A DNA stretch of 64,000 nucleotides. Source: Gemmatimonadaceae bacterium (GTDB lineage: Bacteria; Gemmatimonadota; Gemmatimonadetes; Gemmatimonadales; Gemmatimonadaceae). Below, in pieces: positions 8,982-18,272 of the stretch. The stretch's first letter is position 1. Every line of letters begins with the position of its first letter. The notes below the pieces were generated by a model. That model made no database searches. It was not told the DNA's origin and worked only from the letters and a program-made list of their open reading frames with translations. The position numbers and the translations under genes are program-made. Where the stretch lies: the NCBI GenBank assembly GCA_035606695.1, contig DATNEW010000027.1, forward strand, positions 62,001 through 126,000, written 5' to 3'.

Positions 8982-10166
8982 GTGACACCACGTATCGCCA
9001 TCGTTCAGGAGTGGCTGATCACCCTCGGCGGGTCCGAGTTGGTGCTCCGCGAGCTTCTCAAAACGTTTCCCGACGCCGATGTCTTCACCCTGGTCGACCG
9101 AATGCCGGCCGAAGATCGGCAGTTTCTGGGAGTGGGGAAGACCACCACGTCGTTCCTGAATCGGCTTCCGAACATCCAGAAGCGATACCGCTCGCTGCTG
9201 CCGCTGTTCCCGGCCGCGGTAAGGTCCCTCAATGTAAGCGATTACGACATCGTCATTTCCAATTCGCACGCGGTGGCCAAGGGTGTGCGCACCCACGACC
9301 GGCAGATCCACTTGTGTTACTGCCTGTCGCCCATGCGCTACGCGTGGGATCTGCGCGAGCAATATCTCCGCGAGTCAGGCTTGAGCCGCGGCCTCAAGGG
9401 CGCCCTCGCGCGAACGGTGCTCGAGGTCTTGAGGCGCTGGGACAAGGCGAACACGCGGTCGGTCAGGGCTTTCGCCACGCTCTCCCACTACATCGGCGAC
9501 CGCATTCGCCGCGCGTACGGGCGGCCCTCGGAGGTGATCTACCCGCCGGTCGCGACGGACTACTTCGGCAGTCCCGCCGAGCCTTCCGAGCCGGAGGAGT
9601 ATTACATCACGGCAGGTCGGTTCGTCCCATACAAGCGAACCGACCTCATCGCCAGCGCCTTCCGCCACATGCCCAACCGTCGTCTGATCATCGTAGGAGA
9701 CGGGCCGGATGCCGCGAAGGTGCGAGCAGCTGCCGGACCGAACGTGACGCTCGTCGGCCGGGTAGACCGCGCACGGCTCCGCTCGCTCGTGCAAGGGGCG
9801 AAAGCATTCATCTTCGCGGCCGAGGAGGATTTCGGCATTGCGCCCGTGGAAGCACAGGCGGCCGGTACGCCGGTGATCGCGTTCGCGCGCGGCGGCGCGA
9901 CGGAAACCGTTCGCGGTCTCGACGCCGCGGAGCCAACGGGGGTGTTCTTCGACACGCAGAGTGACGTAGCGATCGCCCAAGCGGTTCGGCTATTCGAGAA
10001 TTTGGATAGGCCGATCGACACGAACGCATGTCGTCGCAACGCGCAGCGGTTCGCGGAAGATCGTTTCCGTCGCGAATTCGAATCGTTCGTGGCGCGCGAA
10101 TGGGAGCGATTCGCGTCGGAAAAGCTCGCCCGCCGGTCCGCCGTCGAAGTCGCGGTGGAGGCCTGA
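8982..10166 (+). CDS. Glycosyltransferase family 4 (WbaZ-like)
   Basis: The protein has 394 residues from a GTG start. The N-terminus (RIAIVQEWLITLGGSELVLR) is the donor-independent GT4 opening. HLCYCLSPMRYAWD is typical of the WbaZ mannosyltransferase group. The C-terminal Rossmann half has the E-x7-E motif in AAEEDFGIAPVEAQAAGTP. It is predicted to be a retaining GT-B enzyme adding a sugar, perhaps mannose-like, to the lipid-linked repeat in the cytoplasm. It is transcribed divergently from the export operon. No Shine-Dalgarno sequence is visible, consistent with the leaderless start proposed above. Confidence 0.85.
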   Translation: MTPRIAIVQEWLITLGGSELVLRELLKTFPDADVFTLVDRMPAEDRQFLGVGKTTTSFLNRLPNIQKRYRSLLPLFPAAVRSLNVSDYDIVISNSHAVAKGVRTHDRQIHLCYCLSPMRYAWDLREQYLRESGLSRGLKGALARTVLEVLRRWDKANTRSVRAFATLSHYIGDRIRRAYGRPSEVIYPPVATDYFGSPAEPSEPEEYYITAGRFVPYKRTDLIASAFRHMPNRRLIIVGDGPDAAKVRAAAGPNVTLVGRVDRARLRSLVQGAKAFIFAAEEDFGIAPVEAQAAGTPVIAFARGGATETVRGLDAAEPTGVFFDTQSDVAIAQAVRLFENLDRPIDTNACRRNAQRFAEDRFRREFESFVAREWERFASEKLARRSAVEVAVEA

Positions 10167-10257
10167 CCCTTGCTGCTCCATTGCGCCTCGATGCCGGTGC
10201 CGTACCGCACACGTATCGCCGAGATCGGTCCCGACCGTTCAATTTCCCGTGGGTGCT

Positions 10258-10285
10258 GTTACACTCAACTCGATTCAACTAGAAT
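10258..10285 (+). promoter_or_regulatory. Candidate promoter for the initiating sugar transferase
   Basis: GTTACA (10258-10263) and TAGAAT (10280-10285) lie 16 nt apart in the 178-bp gap upstream of the ATG at 10345. The predicted transcript start near 10292 gives a leader of about 50 nt. The same TAGAAT hexamer occurs at the two other candidate promoters in this window (8970 and 23367). The box lies inside an imperfect inverted repeat (10252-10307). The rest of the gap shows a short palindrome (cggtc/gaccg at 10226-10237) and no gene. Confidence 0.3.
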
Positions 10286-10344
10286 TGTGCGAGTCAGTTG
10301 TAGCACCTTGAAGCAGATCATACCATCACATTTTGACCGCCCGG

Positions 10345-11430
<1,086 letters not shown>

Positions 11431-11514
11431 CCGTCGCCGGCCGGCGTATCGGCGACCTCCCCGGGCAGGACGATACACGTGGTACCCGCCTTCGGCTCGC
11501 CGCACGTCCTTCGC

Positions 11515-12924
11515 ATGGTTCGGCGCGGCATACTCGCCGCGCTGAGCTTCGGCGCGATGACCGCAATGGCCGCGTGCGATCCATGCAGCGGAACGGCGTC
11601 GTGTACGACCCGGCCACAACTGGCCCTGGAAGGCACGATCATCTCCCACCTGACAGGGAGCGTCCAATCCGGCGCGCGTGTCGATGTGGTGCGCACCGGA
11701 GGCGTCGGGCTCGAAGCCGACTCCGTCTCGACCGTCACCGACGGCAACGGGCATTGGGCGGTCACGATTCCCGCCCAATCAGCGGGCAGCGTCACCGTCG
11801 CCATTGCGGTCACCAGGAAGGAATCGGGCTCGTACCGCATCGACGGCCAGACCTTCTCGACCACCGAGCGCCGCGGCGAAGGCACCATCATCCCGACGTG
11901 GGTAGACGACCCGCACTTCCCGTACGCCGCGGAAGTCTACTTCCGCGGTCCCGGCCAACCTCGCGCGAGTGGAATTCGCCTGGATTTCGTGAGAACCACG
12001 GGCATCTCGTTCTACGACATCGACGGAGCTATCAATCCCGACTACGGCGTCATAACCGACGCGGCGGGCCGCGGCTCGCTGTTCGACGTCAACGAGCACG
12101 CCTTCACCGTCGGCGACGTCGTCGGCAATCTCATCGCGACACTCCCCGCGCCCTTCGCGCCGGACACGATCCACGGCGTTCGCCTCACGTCGACGCAGCT
12201 GCTCAGTCCCGAGGTGAACATCCTGCGGTTTGGTGTCGGACCGTCGTTGCTGTATGTCGGCGAGGTCCACGACCGCGCCACCGGCAAGCCCGCGACCGCG
12301 ATCGCCGTCTCGTTCCATCGCACGTCGGGCGCACACACCGATCCGGAATCGTTCAACGCCACGACTGATGGCGGCGGGCGATTCCTGTTTCCGCTCCGCG
12401 CACTCGGCGAAGGCGCCGTCGTGGGAGATCTCACGATCGTTCCGCGACTCGGGTCGGTGGAGACGATCAAGAACGTGACCCTTCGCCCGCACGATGACGA
12501 CGACGCGAGCTTCTTCGGCGTCTGGTCCGTGGGGCCGTATCTGCCGTGGGTCGGACTCGTGCAGATCGGTGGCCGTGGCGTCGCTGGTGTGCAGGCTGAC
12601 TTTCATCGCACGGGCGGCATTCAAGTCACGCCAGCCGATTTCACGATGACCAGCGACGCGAACGGTTTTCTGCACTTCAATCCGCTGCCGCAACAGGTCG
12701 GCGTCGTCGAAGCCGACGTCGTCATTCACTCGCCCGCACCGTTCGCTGACGTACACGCGCACGTGAGCCTGCCGACGGTCGAGGACGATGTCACGGGCGG
12801 CATCATCGCGGCCTGGGATCTCGATGCGAGCCGCGCCTCAACGGCTCGCACGGCGTCCGCCGCCGCTGCTTCGGCGATTACGGCACGATCCAGAATCGCA
12901 ACGAGTGATCCTGCGCGTCGTTAG
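11515..12924 (+). CDS. Putative lipoprotein with four tandem beta-sandwich repeats (unknown function)
   Basis: The protein has about 469 residues. The ATG at 11515 gives an N-terminus MVRRGILAALSFGAMTAMAAC, which looks like a lipoprotein signal with Cys21; a GTG at 11479 would add 12 residues. Four repeats of about 100 residues share a core of hydrophobic strand, R-T-G/S-G, then D-x-x-G: VDVVRTGGVG...VTDGNGHW, LDFVRTTGIS...ITDAAGRG, VSFHRTSGAH...TTDGGGRF and ADFHRTGGIQ...TSDANGFL. They resemble carboxypeptidase-regulatory-like (Ig-like) domains. The last 30 or so residues are Ala/Ser/Arg-rich and overlap the convergent gene, so they are likely run-on. Its place between an initiating transferase and a Wzi-like gene suggests a surface role, but no function is assignable. 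Confidence 0.65.
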   Translation: MVRRGILAALSFGAMTAMAACDPCSGTASCTTRPQLALEGTIISHLTGSVQSGARVDVVRTGGVGLEADSVSTVTDGNGHWAVTIPAQSAGSVTVAIAVTRKESGSYRIDGQTFSTTERRGEGTIIPTWVDDPHFPYAAEVYFRGPGQPRASGIRLDFVRTTGISFYDIDGAINPDYGVITDAAGRGSLFDVNEHAFTVGDVVGNLIATLPAPFAPDTIHGVRLTSTQLLSPEVNILRFGVGPSLLYVGEVHDRATGKPATAIAVSFHRTSGAHTDPESFNATTDGGGRFLFPLRALGEGAVVGDLTIVPRLGSVETIKNVTLRPHDDDDASFFGVWSVGPYLPWVGLVQIGGRGVAGVQADFHRTGGIQVTPADFTMTSDANGFLHFNPLPQQVGVVEADVVIHSPAPFADVHAHVSLPTVEDDVTGGIIAAWDLDASRASTARTASAAAASAITARSRIATSDPARR

Positions 12925-14455
12925 AGCGCTCGGGGCCGAACCCGCCTCGCAGCGCCTGAAACAGAAAGTTGAGCCGCTGCGATAGACTGAACTCGGCGTG
13001 CACCTCGCTCCTCCGCCAGCGAAACGTTCCGCGCAATCCGCCCATCACGCTCACGTCCTGCGCGAAGAACGAGAAACCGCTCGGCTGCAGATAATACACG
13101 TCGTTGTTCCACCGAATGCGCTCGGCGAACAGGCCGACGTCCCATCGCGCGGGCATGTAGTCGACGGCCACGAGCTGGCTCGATCCACCGGGCCCGATCG
13201 CCGCGCCGATCGCCTGGCCGCGCTGCGTGTAGCCCTGCGCCACCGCGCGGCTCGTGTAATACGTCAGCGTGTCGCCGGCGCGCGACGGCGGGGTTTGTTC
13301 GAGATCCGTGAATTCCGCTTGAAACCTGAGGACCGCGCCCGCGCGAATCGGTCGCGCCACCTGCATACCGATCGTGAAGCCCTGCGTGTACTGCGGCGCA
13401 ATGAGCCAGTCGCGCAACGACACCGGCGGTAGCATGCGCGCCCACTCCGCATAAACCTCCAACCCGCTCGCGGGAAAAATCCAGCGGCCGAAGAACGACA
13501 TCATGTCGTCGAAGGCGTCGGAGCCCGTCGCCGTCGAATCGACGCGCGTCGTGCTCCACCGCGTCAGCGCGCCGAGCGCATTGCCGGCGATGTTCGACGC
13601 ACGCGGCGCGTTCGCGTAGACGACACGCGAGACGCCGACGGTGACATTCGGCTCGACACTTGGCGAATACGTCGCGACGACGCCGCTCAACGCACGCACG
13701 TCGTTCGTCGACACCGTGTCGAAATACCGCGACTCGGTGAGTCCGCCGGCCACAGCCTTCGCCTCGAAACTGCCGATGCGCGTCTGCCACGGGCGATTCG
13801 TTCGCACGAACACCGACGGAATGCCCGCGGCATTGTTGCTCATGACGAGCGCATTCTGAATCGCGGGACCCCACCACTGATTCTCGGTGGAGGCGCCGAT
13901 GTCCGCGCCGCGCGCGCTCACCCACACCGCCGACTGGCCCGGCGTGATCGTGCTGAATGGCTCACGCCCGAAGCGCTCGGGCAGATCGATCGATCTGGGG
14001 CCCGCGTAGAAGGGCGACGCGAAGCTGCTTCGGCCCGGAATGTTCGACGGTAAATCGCTGAAGGCAAGATTGGCGCTGTGCATGAGCTCGGGCGCCGCGA
14101 GATAGCGCACCGGGCCCACCCGTCCGTCGATGCCGACGGTGAGCCGCGTGCTCGCGCCCCGGCCGGCCCACAGCGCGCCGTCATCGATCGAGAATGGCAG
14201 CTGCGCGTTGTACGTGCCGTCGATCACGGGCCTCACAAGTCCGACGACCGGCAGTCGCGATAGCGAGTCCGCTTCGATCGTCGACGACGGCGAGCGGATC
14301 ATTTCACCCGCCGCCGAACGCGTTCCGAGTATTTGCGCGATGCGTCGGCGGTCGTCCTCAGGACTGCCAATCAACACCTGCGCGCCCGCGCTCGAATGGC
14401 GATGCAGCGGCAGGATGGTCATCGCCACCGCCGCGAGTGCCCATTTCAATTGCAT
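12878..14455 (-). CDS. Wzi-like outer-membrane capsule assembly protein (paralogue 1)
   Basis: The protein has 525 residues. The chosen ATG (14455) starts a signal peptide (MQLKWALAAVAMTILPL, cleavage near AGAQ); the frame stays open further upstream but lies under the divergent glycosyltransferase. It has DGALWAGRGASTRLTVGIDG, then PERFGREPFSTITPGQSAVW, IGASTENQWWGPAIQ and MSNNAAGIPSVFVRTN, followed by alternating beta-strand sequence ending in an aromatic residue pattern (HSLRFWIVP). This matches the capsule assembly Wzi family barrel that holds polysaccharide at the outer membrane. The gene at 18269 shares the same landmarks. The 3' end overlaps the convergent lipoprotein gene by 47 bp. 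Confidence 0.75.
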   Translation of the reverse strand: MQLKWALAAVAMTILPLHRHSSAGAQVLIGSPEDDRRRIAQILGTRSAAGEMIRSPSSTIEADSLSRLPVVGLVRPVIDGTYNAQLPFSIDDGALWAGRGASTRLTVGIDGRVGPVRYLAAPELMHSANLAFSDLPSNIPGRSSFASPFYAGPRSIDLPERFGREPFSTITPGQSAVWVSARGADIGASTENQWWGPAIQNALVMSNNAAGIPSVFVRTNRPWQTRIGSFEAKAVAGGLTESRYFDTVSTNDVRALSGVVATYSPSVEPNVTVGVSRVVYANAPRASNIAGNALGALTRWSTTRVDSTATGSDAFDDMMSFFGRWIFPASGLEVYAEWARMLPPVSLRDWLIAPQYTQGFTIGMQVARPIRAGAVLRFQAEFTDLEQTPPSRAGDTLTYYTSRAVAQGYTQRGQAIGAAIGPGGSSQLVAVDYMPARWDVGLFAERIRWNNDVYYLQPSGFSFFAQDVSVMGGLRGTFRWRRSEVHAEFSLSQRLNFLFQALRGGFGPERSNDAQDHSLRFWIVP

Positions 14456-14530
14456 CGCGCAGGATAGGCTCTTCGCCGGAGGGTGTCTAGTACATTCCCT
14501 GTCACTCTCGTTGTCACCTTCGTTCCCACC

Positions 14531-15664
14531 GTGACGCGCATCGTCTTCCTCGACCACAGCCCAATCATCGGCGGCGCGCAGCTCGCGCTCGCCGAGCACA
14601 TTCGGCATTTGGACCGCGATCGTTTCGAGGCGCACGTGGTTTGCGGGCGAGATGAACCGGAGATGACACGCCGTTTTCGCGATGCCGGCGCGGCCGTCCA
14701 CGAGTTCGACTGGCCGCGGCTGCGTGCGCTGTCGCCGCTTCGCGTTCCGCACCTGATCGGCCGAGCGCGTGCGCTGCGCCGGCTCGTGCTCGGGCTCCGG
14801 CCCGACGTCGTCGTCGCCAACACGTCGCGCACCGCGTACATGTCGGCCCTCGCGCTCGCCGGGAGCGGCGCGCACGTCGTGTGGTGGGTGCGCGACTTCG
14901 AGTTCGGGCGGCGCGTCTTTCGACTGCTCGAGCGATCGGCGACGCGCATCGTGTGCGTGTCGCACGCCATCCGGGAGTTTTACGGCGGCACCGGCGATCC
15001 GCGCTTTGACGTCGTGTATGTTGGCAGCGGATTGCACGCCCGGCTCGCCGAAATCGGTGCGGGCGACATCGCCGCGGAGCGAGCGCGCTGGGGACTCGAC
15101 GCATCGGACCTCGTCGTCGGCTACATGGGCCGGCTCGTCGAGGGAAAGGGTCCGCAGGACCTCGTCGCCGCGGCCGAGCGACTGGCCGGTGAGTTTCCGC
15201 GTTTGCGGGTGCTGATCGTCGGGACAGGGCGCGGGCAGACCGGCGACAACGAACGGGCGCTGCACGATCTCGTGGCCGCGCGCGGACTCGAGCCGATCGT
15301 TCGATTCGCGGGCTTTCAGTCGAACGAAGCGCTCTACTACCGTCTGTTCGACGTCTTCGTGCTGACGTCGCGGTATCGCGAGGCGATGCCGACGTCGGCG
15401 ATTCAGGCCATGATGGCGGAGACGCCCGTGGTCGCGACGAACACGGGCGGTACGCCGGAGGTGGTCGTCGACGGCGAGACGGGGCTTCTGGTGCCGCCAG
15501 CGAATCCCGACGCGCTGGCGGCCGCGATCGGGCGCGTGCTCCGGGACCCCGGCCTGGCGCGGCGCCTGACCGAGGCGGGTGCCGCGCGCACCGCCGCGGC
15601 GCACCGCGAAGAACGCGTCTCGGCGCAACTCATGAGTATATATGAATTAATATGTGCTAATTAA
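14531..15664 (+). CDS. Glycosyltransferase family 4
   Basis: The protein has about 377 residues. The GTG at 14531 gives the expected GT-B N-terminus (TRIVFLDHSPIIGGAQLALA); a GTG at 14483 would add 16 residues. Characteristic stretches are VVGYMGRLVEGKGPQDLVAA and a C-terminal nucleotide-sugar site, YREAMPTSAIQAMMAETPVV, in place of a textbook E-x7-E. It is predicted to elongate the lipid-linked glycan. Its last codons (MSIYELICAN) are strikingly AT-rich compared with the rest of the gene and run straight into an AT-rich inverted repeat. Confidence 0.82.
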   Translation: MTRIVFLDHSPIIGGAQLALAEHIRHLDRDRFEAHVVCGRDEPEMTRRFRDAGAAVHEFDWPRLRALSPLRVPHLIGRARALRRLVLGLRPDVVVANTSRTAYMSALALAGSGAHVVWWVRDFEFGRRVFRLLERSATRIVCVSHAIREFYGGTGDPRFDVVYVGSGLHARLAEIGAGDIAAERARWGLDASDLVVGYMGRLVEGKGPQDLVAAAERLAGEFPRLRVLIVGTGRGQTGDNERALHDLVAARGLEPIVRFAGFQSNEALYYRLFDVFVLTSRYREAMPTSAIQAMMAETPVVATNTGGTPEVVVDGETGLLVPPANPDALAAAIGRVLRDPGLARRLTEAGAARTAAAHREERVSAQLMSIYELICAN

Positions 15665-15679
15665 CGAATATTAATTAGC
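15656..15679. terminator. AT-rich perfect inverted repeat between convergent genes
   Basis: The arms gctaattaa (15656-15664) and ttaattagc (15671-15679) are perfect 9-bp inverted repeats around cgaata. The element spans the stop codon of the plus-strand glycosyltransferase and sits six bases from the stop of the minus-strand GT2 gene. It could act as a bidirectional terminator, although the stem is AT-rich and T-runs are short. It may instead be a recombination scar. Confidence 0.35.
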
Positions 15680-15684
15680 AAACC

Positions 15685-16680
15685 CTAATCACCGCTCAAG
15701 TACGACGCGCGCGCCGCCAGCGCCTTGCCAAGCAAGTCGACGTGCGCCAGCGCCGAGACGAGGCCGAGCGCCGCCTTCGCGCGATCCGGCCACGTGCGCG
15801 CCCGCACCAGCGCCCGCGAAAAGCTCCGCCGCGCCGCGCCGTAGTCCGACGCCGCCAACGCACGCCGCGCCGCGGCCACCACGCCGGCCGCCTCCGTCTC
15901 CCGGCGCAGCGTATCCCACCCCAGCCGCGCCTGCGTGTCGCCGTCCAGCCGCGCCGCCACGTCGAGCACCACGCCCACATGCTCGGCGTCCATTTCACGG
16001 CCGAACCGCTGCGTCGTCTGGTGCTCGTGCACGCGATAGTGCGCCAGCGTGTGATTCACGAATCGCACGCGGCCGCGAGTGCGAGCCGTCAACGTCAGCC
16101 ACGTCGCCAGATCGACGAAGTAGGACGATCCGCCCTGTTGAAACCCGCCCACCGCGTCGAGCATGCTTCGCCGCATCATGACGGATGCCGCCGGGGCCAG
16201 AACGTTCGTCCGCGCGAGACGACGAAACACCTCGACCGCGTCGAAATCCCGCCACGGCGCGTCGGTCCGCACCGTCGACAACGGGCGCAGTGTGCGGCCC
16301 TTGTCATCCACCGCCAGCGCGCGGCCCCATGACAGGAACACGTCGCTGTCGTCGAAGGCCGCGACTTGCGTCGCCAGCTTGTCCGCCGGCCACAGATCGT
16401 CGCCTTCGAGCACCGCCACCAGGCTACCGCGCGATGCCGCGAGCGCCGCGTTGTAGGACTCGGCGAGATGGGTCAGGCCGCGATGCGGCAGACGCAGCAC
16501 GCGGATGCGCGGATCGCCGAAGCTCTCCGCGACATCGGCCGTGCCATCGGTCGAGCCGTCGTCCACCACCACCTGCTCCCAGTCGTCATACGACTGCGCG
16601 CGCACGCTCTCGATGCAGGCGCCGATGAAGCGGCGTTGGTTGTAGCTGGCGGTGACGATCGTGACCCGCGGTGTGGTCAT
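15685..16680 (-). CDS. Glycosyltransferase family 2
   Basis: The protein has 331 residues. The N-terminal GT-A domain has VTIVTASYNQRRFIGACIES, VVVDDGSTDGT and LVAVLEGDDLWPADKL, the last holding the D-x-D-like metal site. These are typical of inverting GT2 enzymes of O-antigen and capsule loci. The C-terminal region of about 100 residues is helical and Arg/Ala-rich. It is divergent from the flippase gene and convergent with the preceding glycosyltransferase. Donor and acceptor are unknown. Confidence 0.85.
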   Translation of the reverse strand: MTTPRVTIVTASYNQRRFIGACIESVRAQSYDDWEQVVVDDGSTDGTADVAESFGDPRIRVLRLPHRGLTHLAESYNAALAASRGSLVAVLEGDDLWPADKLATQVAAFDDSDVFLSWGRALAVDDKGRTLRPLSTVRTDAPWRDFDAVEVFRRLARTNVLAPAASVMMRRSMLDAVGGFQQGGSSYFVDLATWLTLTARTRGRVRFVNHTLAHYRVHEHQTTQRFGREMDAEHVGVVLDVAARLDGDTQARLGWDTLRRETEAAGVVAAARRALAASDYGAARRSFSRALVRARTWPDRAKAALGLVSALAHVDLLGKALAARASYLSGD

Positions 16681-16757
16681 TCACTTCCGTTGGCGAAGTT
16701 TGACGCGGTGTTTTTTTATGCCGGCGGCCGAACCGCACCTGTTAATCTTAAAGGCTG

Positions 16758-18272
16758 ATGTCCGACTCCAGACGACTCGCGCACAACACGGCGCTCAACT
16801 TCGCGGGCCAGGTCGCTCCCATGGCCGCCGCGCTGGTGTCGACGCCGCTGCTCATTCATGGGCTGGGCATCGATCGCTTCGGCGTGCTGACGCTCGCGTG
16901 GGTGATCGTCGGCTACTTCGGTTTCGTCGACCTGGGGTTGGGGCGCGCGCTCACGCACGCCGTCGCGAGCCGCCTCGGATCGCAGCAGGAGGAAGAGCTC
17001 GAGACGCTCGGCTGGACGGCGCTCATGCTCATGTTCGCGCTCGGCACCGTCGGGGCGCTCGTGCTCACCGTCGCGACGCCGGCACTCGTCGGACGCGTGA
17101 TGCACATTCCCGACGCGCTGCAACCGGAAACCACGCGCGCGTTCTACATCCTCGCGGCGTCGCTGCCCATCGTCGTCTCGACCGCCGGGTTCCGCGGCAT
17201 CATCGAGGCGCATCAGCACTTTGGTATTGCCACGGCGCTCCGCATTCCACTGGCGGTATTCTCGTACGTCGCCCCACTCGCGGTCCTGCCGTTCACGAAG
17301 CGCCTCGACGCGGTGATTCTGGTGCTCGTGCTCGGCCGTTTCATGGGCTGGGCGGCGCACTTTACCGTGTGCATCAAACGCTACTGGTTCCTGAGCCGCC
17401 GCATCATCGTGCGCCGTCACGTCGTGCTCCCGTTGTTGCGCGTCGGCGGGTGGATGACGGTGAGCAACGTGGTCAGTCCGTTGATGACGTACGTCGATCG
17501 CTTTTTCGTCAGCGCGCGGTTTCCCATGGCCGACGTCGCCTACTACGGAACGCCGTATGACGCGGTGAGCAAGCTGCTGACGTTTCCCACCGCCGTGGTG
17601 GGTGTGCTCTTTCCCGCGTTCGCCGAAAGCTTCGCGAAAAGCCGGGAGCGCACGATCGTGTTGTTCAACGCGGGCATTCGCACGATGCTCATCGTGCTGT
17701 TCCCCGCGGTGCTGATTCTCGTCACGCTGCCGCACGAGATCCTCCTGCTGTGGATCCGCCGCGCCGACGTTGCGCAGGCAGGCGCGCCGGTGCTGCAGTG
17801 GATCGCCGTCGGTGTGCTCATCAACGCCGTCGGCTACGTCGGCTTCGTGGCGCTGCAGGGCGTCGGCCGCGCCGATCTCACGGGAAAGCTCAACTTGCTC
17901 GAGCTGCCGTTGTACATCGCCGCCCTGTGGACACTCGGCAGCAGGTTTGGACTGCCCGGGGTCGCGATGGCGTGGACGCTCCGCGTCACCGTCGACACGA
18001 CGATGCTCTGCATTCTCTCGGCACGGTTCCTTGGCGCCGCCGCGCGGCCGTCGCTGCGCAGCGCGATCTGGGTCTTCCTGGCCGCGGCGCTGGGGGCCGG
18101 CGCCGCGCTCGACACCACTCGTGAGCGTTTACTATTTACAGTTGTCATATTGCTCGCCTACGTGCCCACGGCGTGGTTCCTGCTCATCTCGCGCGAGGAG
18201 CGTGGCGTGGTCCGCGCGCTCCTGGCGAACCCGTTCGACCGAAACGGCGACTCCGGACGGAGAGCGGCGTGA
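16758..18272 (+). CDS. wzx: Polysaccharide flippase (Wzx family, MATE/MOP superfamily)
   Basis: The protein has 504 residues with about twelve to fourteen hydrophobic segments. The N-terminus (LAHNTALNFAGQVAPMAAAL) and the conserved FGVLTLAWVIVGYFGFVDLG are standard for the polysaccharide transporter/Wzx family. It flips undecaprenyl-linked repeat units across the inner membrane for Wzy polymerisation. The ATG at 16758 follows a 77-bp divergent gap; a short AAGG lies just upstream. The stop overlaps the GTG of the downstream Wzi-like gene (GTGA, 18269-18272), so the two are translationally coupled. Confidence 0.88.
   Translation: MSDSRRLAHNTALNFAGQVAPMAAALVSTPLLIHGLGIDRFGVLTLAWVIVGYFGFVDLGLGRALTHAVASRLGSQQEEELETLGWTALMLMFALGTVGALVLTVATPALVGRVMHIPDALQPETTRAFYILAASLPIVVSTAGFRGIIEAHQHFGIATALRIPLAVFSYVAPLAVLPFTKRLDAVILVLVLGRFMGWAAHFTVCIKRYWFLSRRIIVRRHVVLPLLRVGGWMTVSNVVSPLMTYVDRFFVSARFPMADVAYYGTPYDAVSKLLTFPTAVVGVLFPAFAESFAKSRERTIVLFNAGIRTMLIVLFPAVLILVTLPHEILLLWIRRADVAQAGAPVLQWIAVGVLINAVGYVGFVALQGVGRADLTGKLNLLELPLYIAALWTLGSRFGLPGVAMAWTLRVTVDTTMLCILSARFLGAAARPSLRSAIWVFLAAALGAGAALDTTRERLLFTVVILLAYVPTAWFLLISREERGVVRALLANPFDRNGDSGRRAA

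Noticed and set aside
14456-15628. Upstream extension of the Wzi-like minus-strand frame to 916 residues
   Set aside because: The frame stays open only because it lies opposite a genuine GT4 gene. Residues before the signal peptide at 14455 are Arg/His/Ala-rich and match no family.
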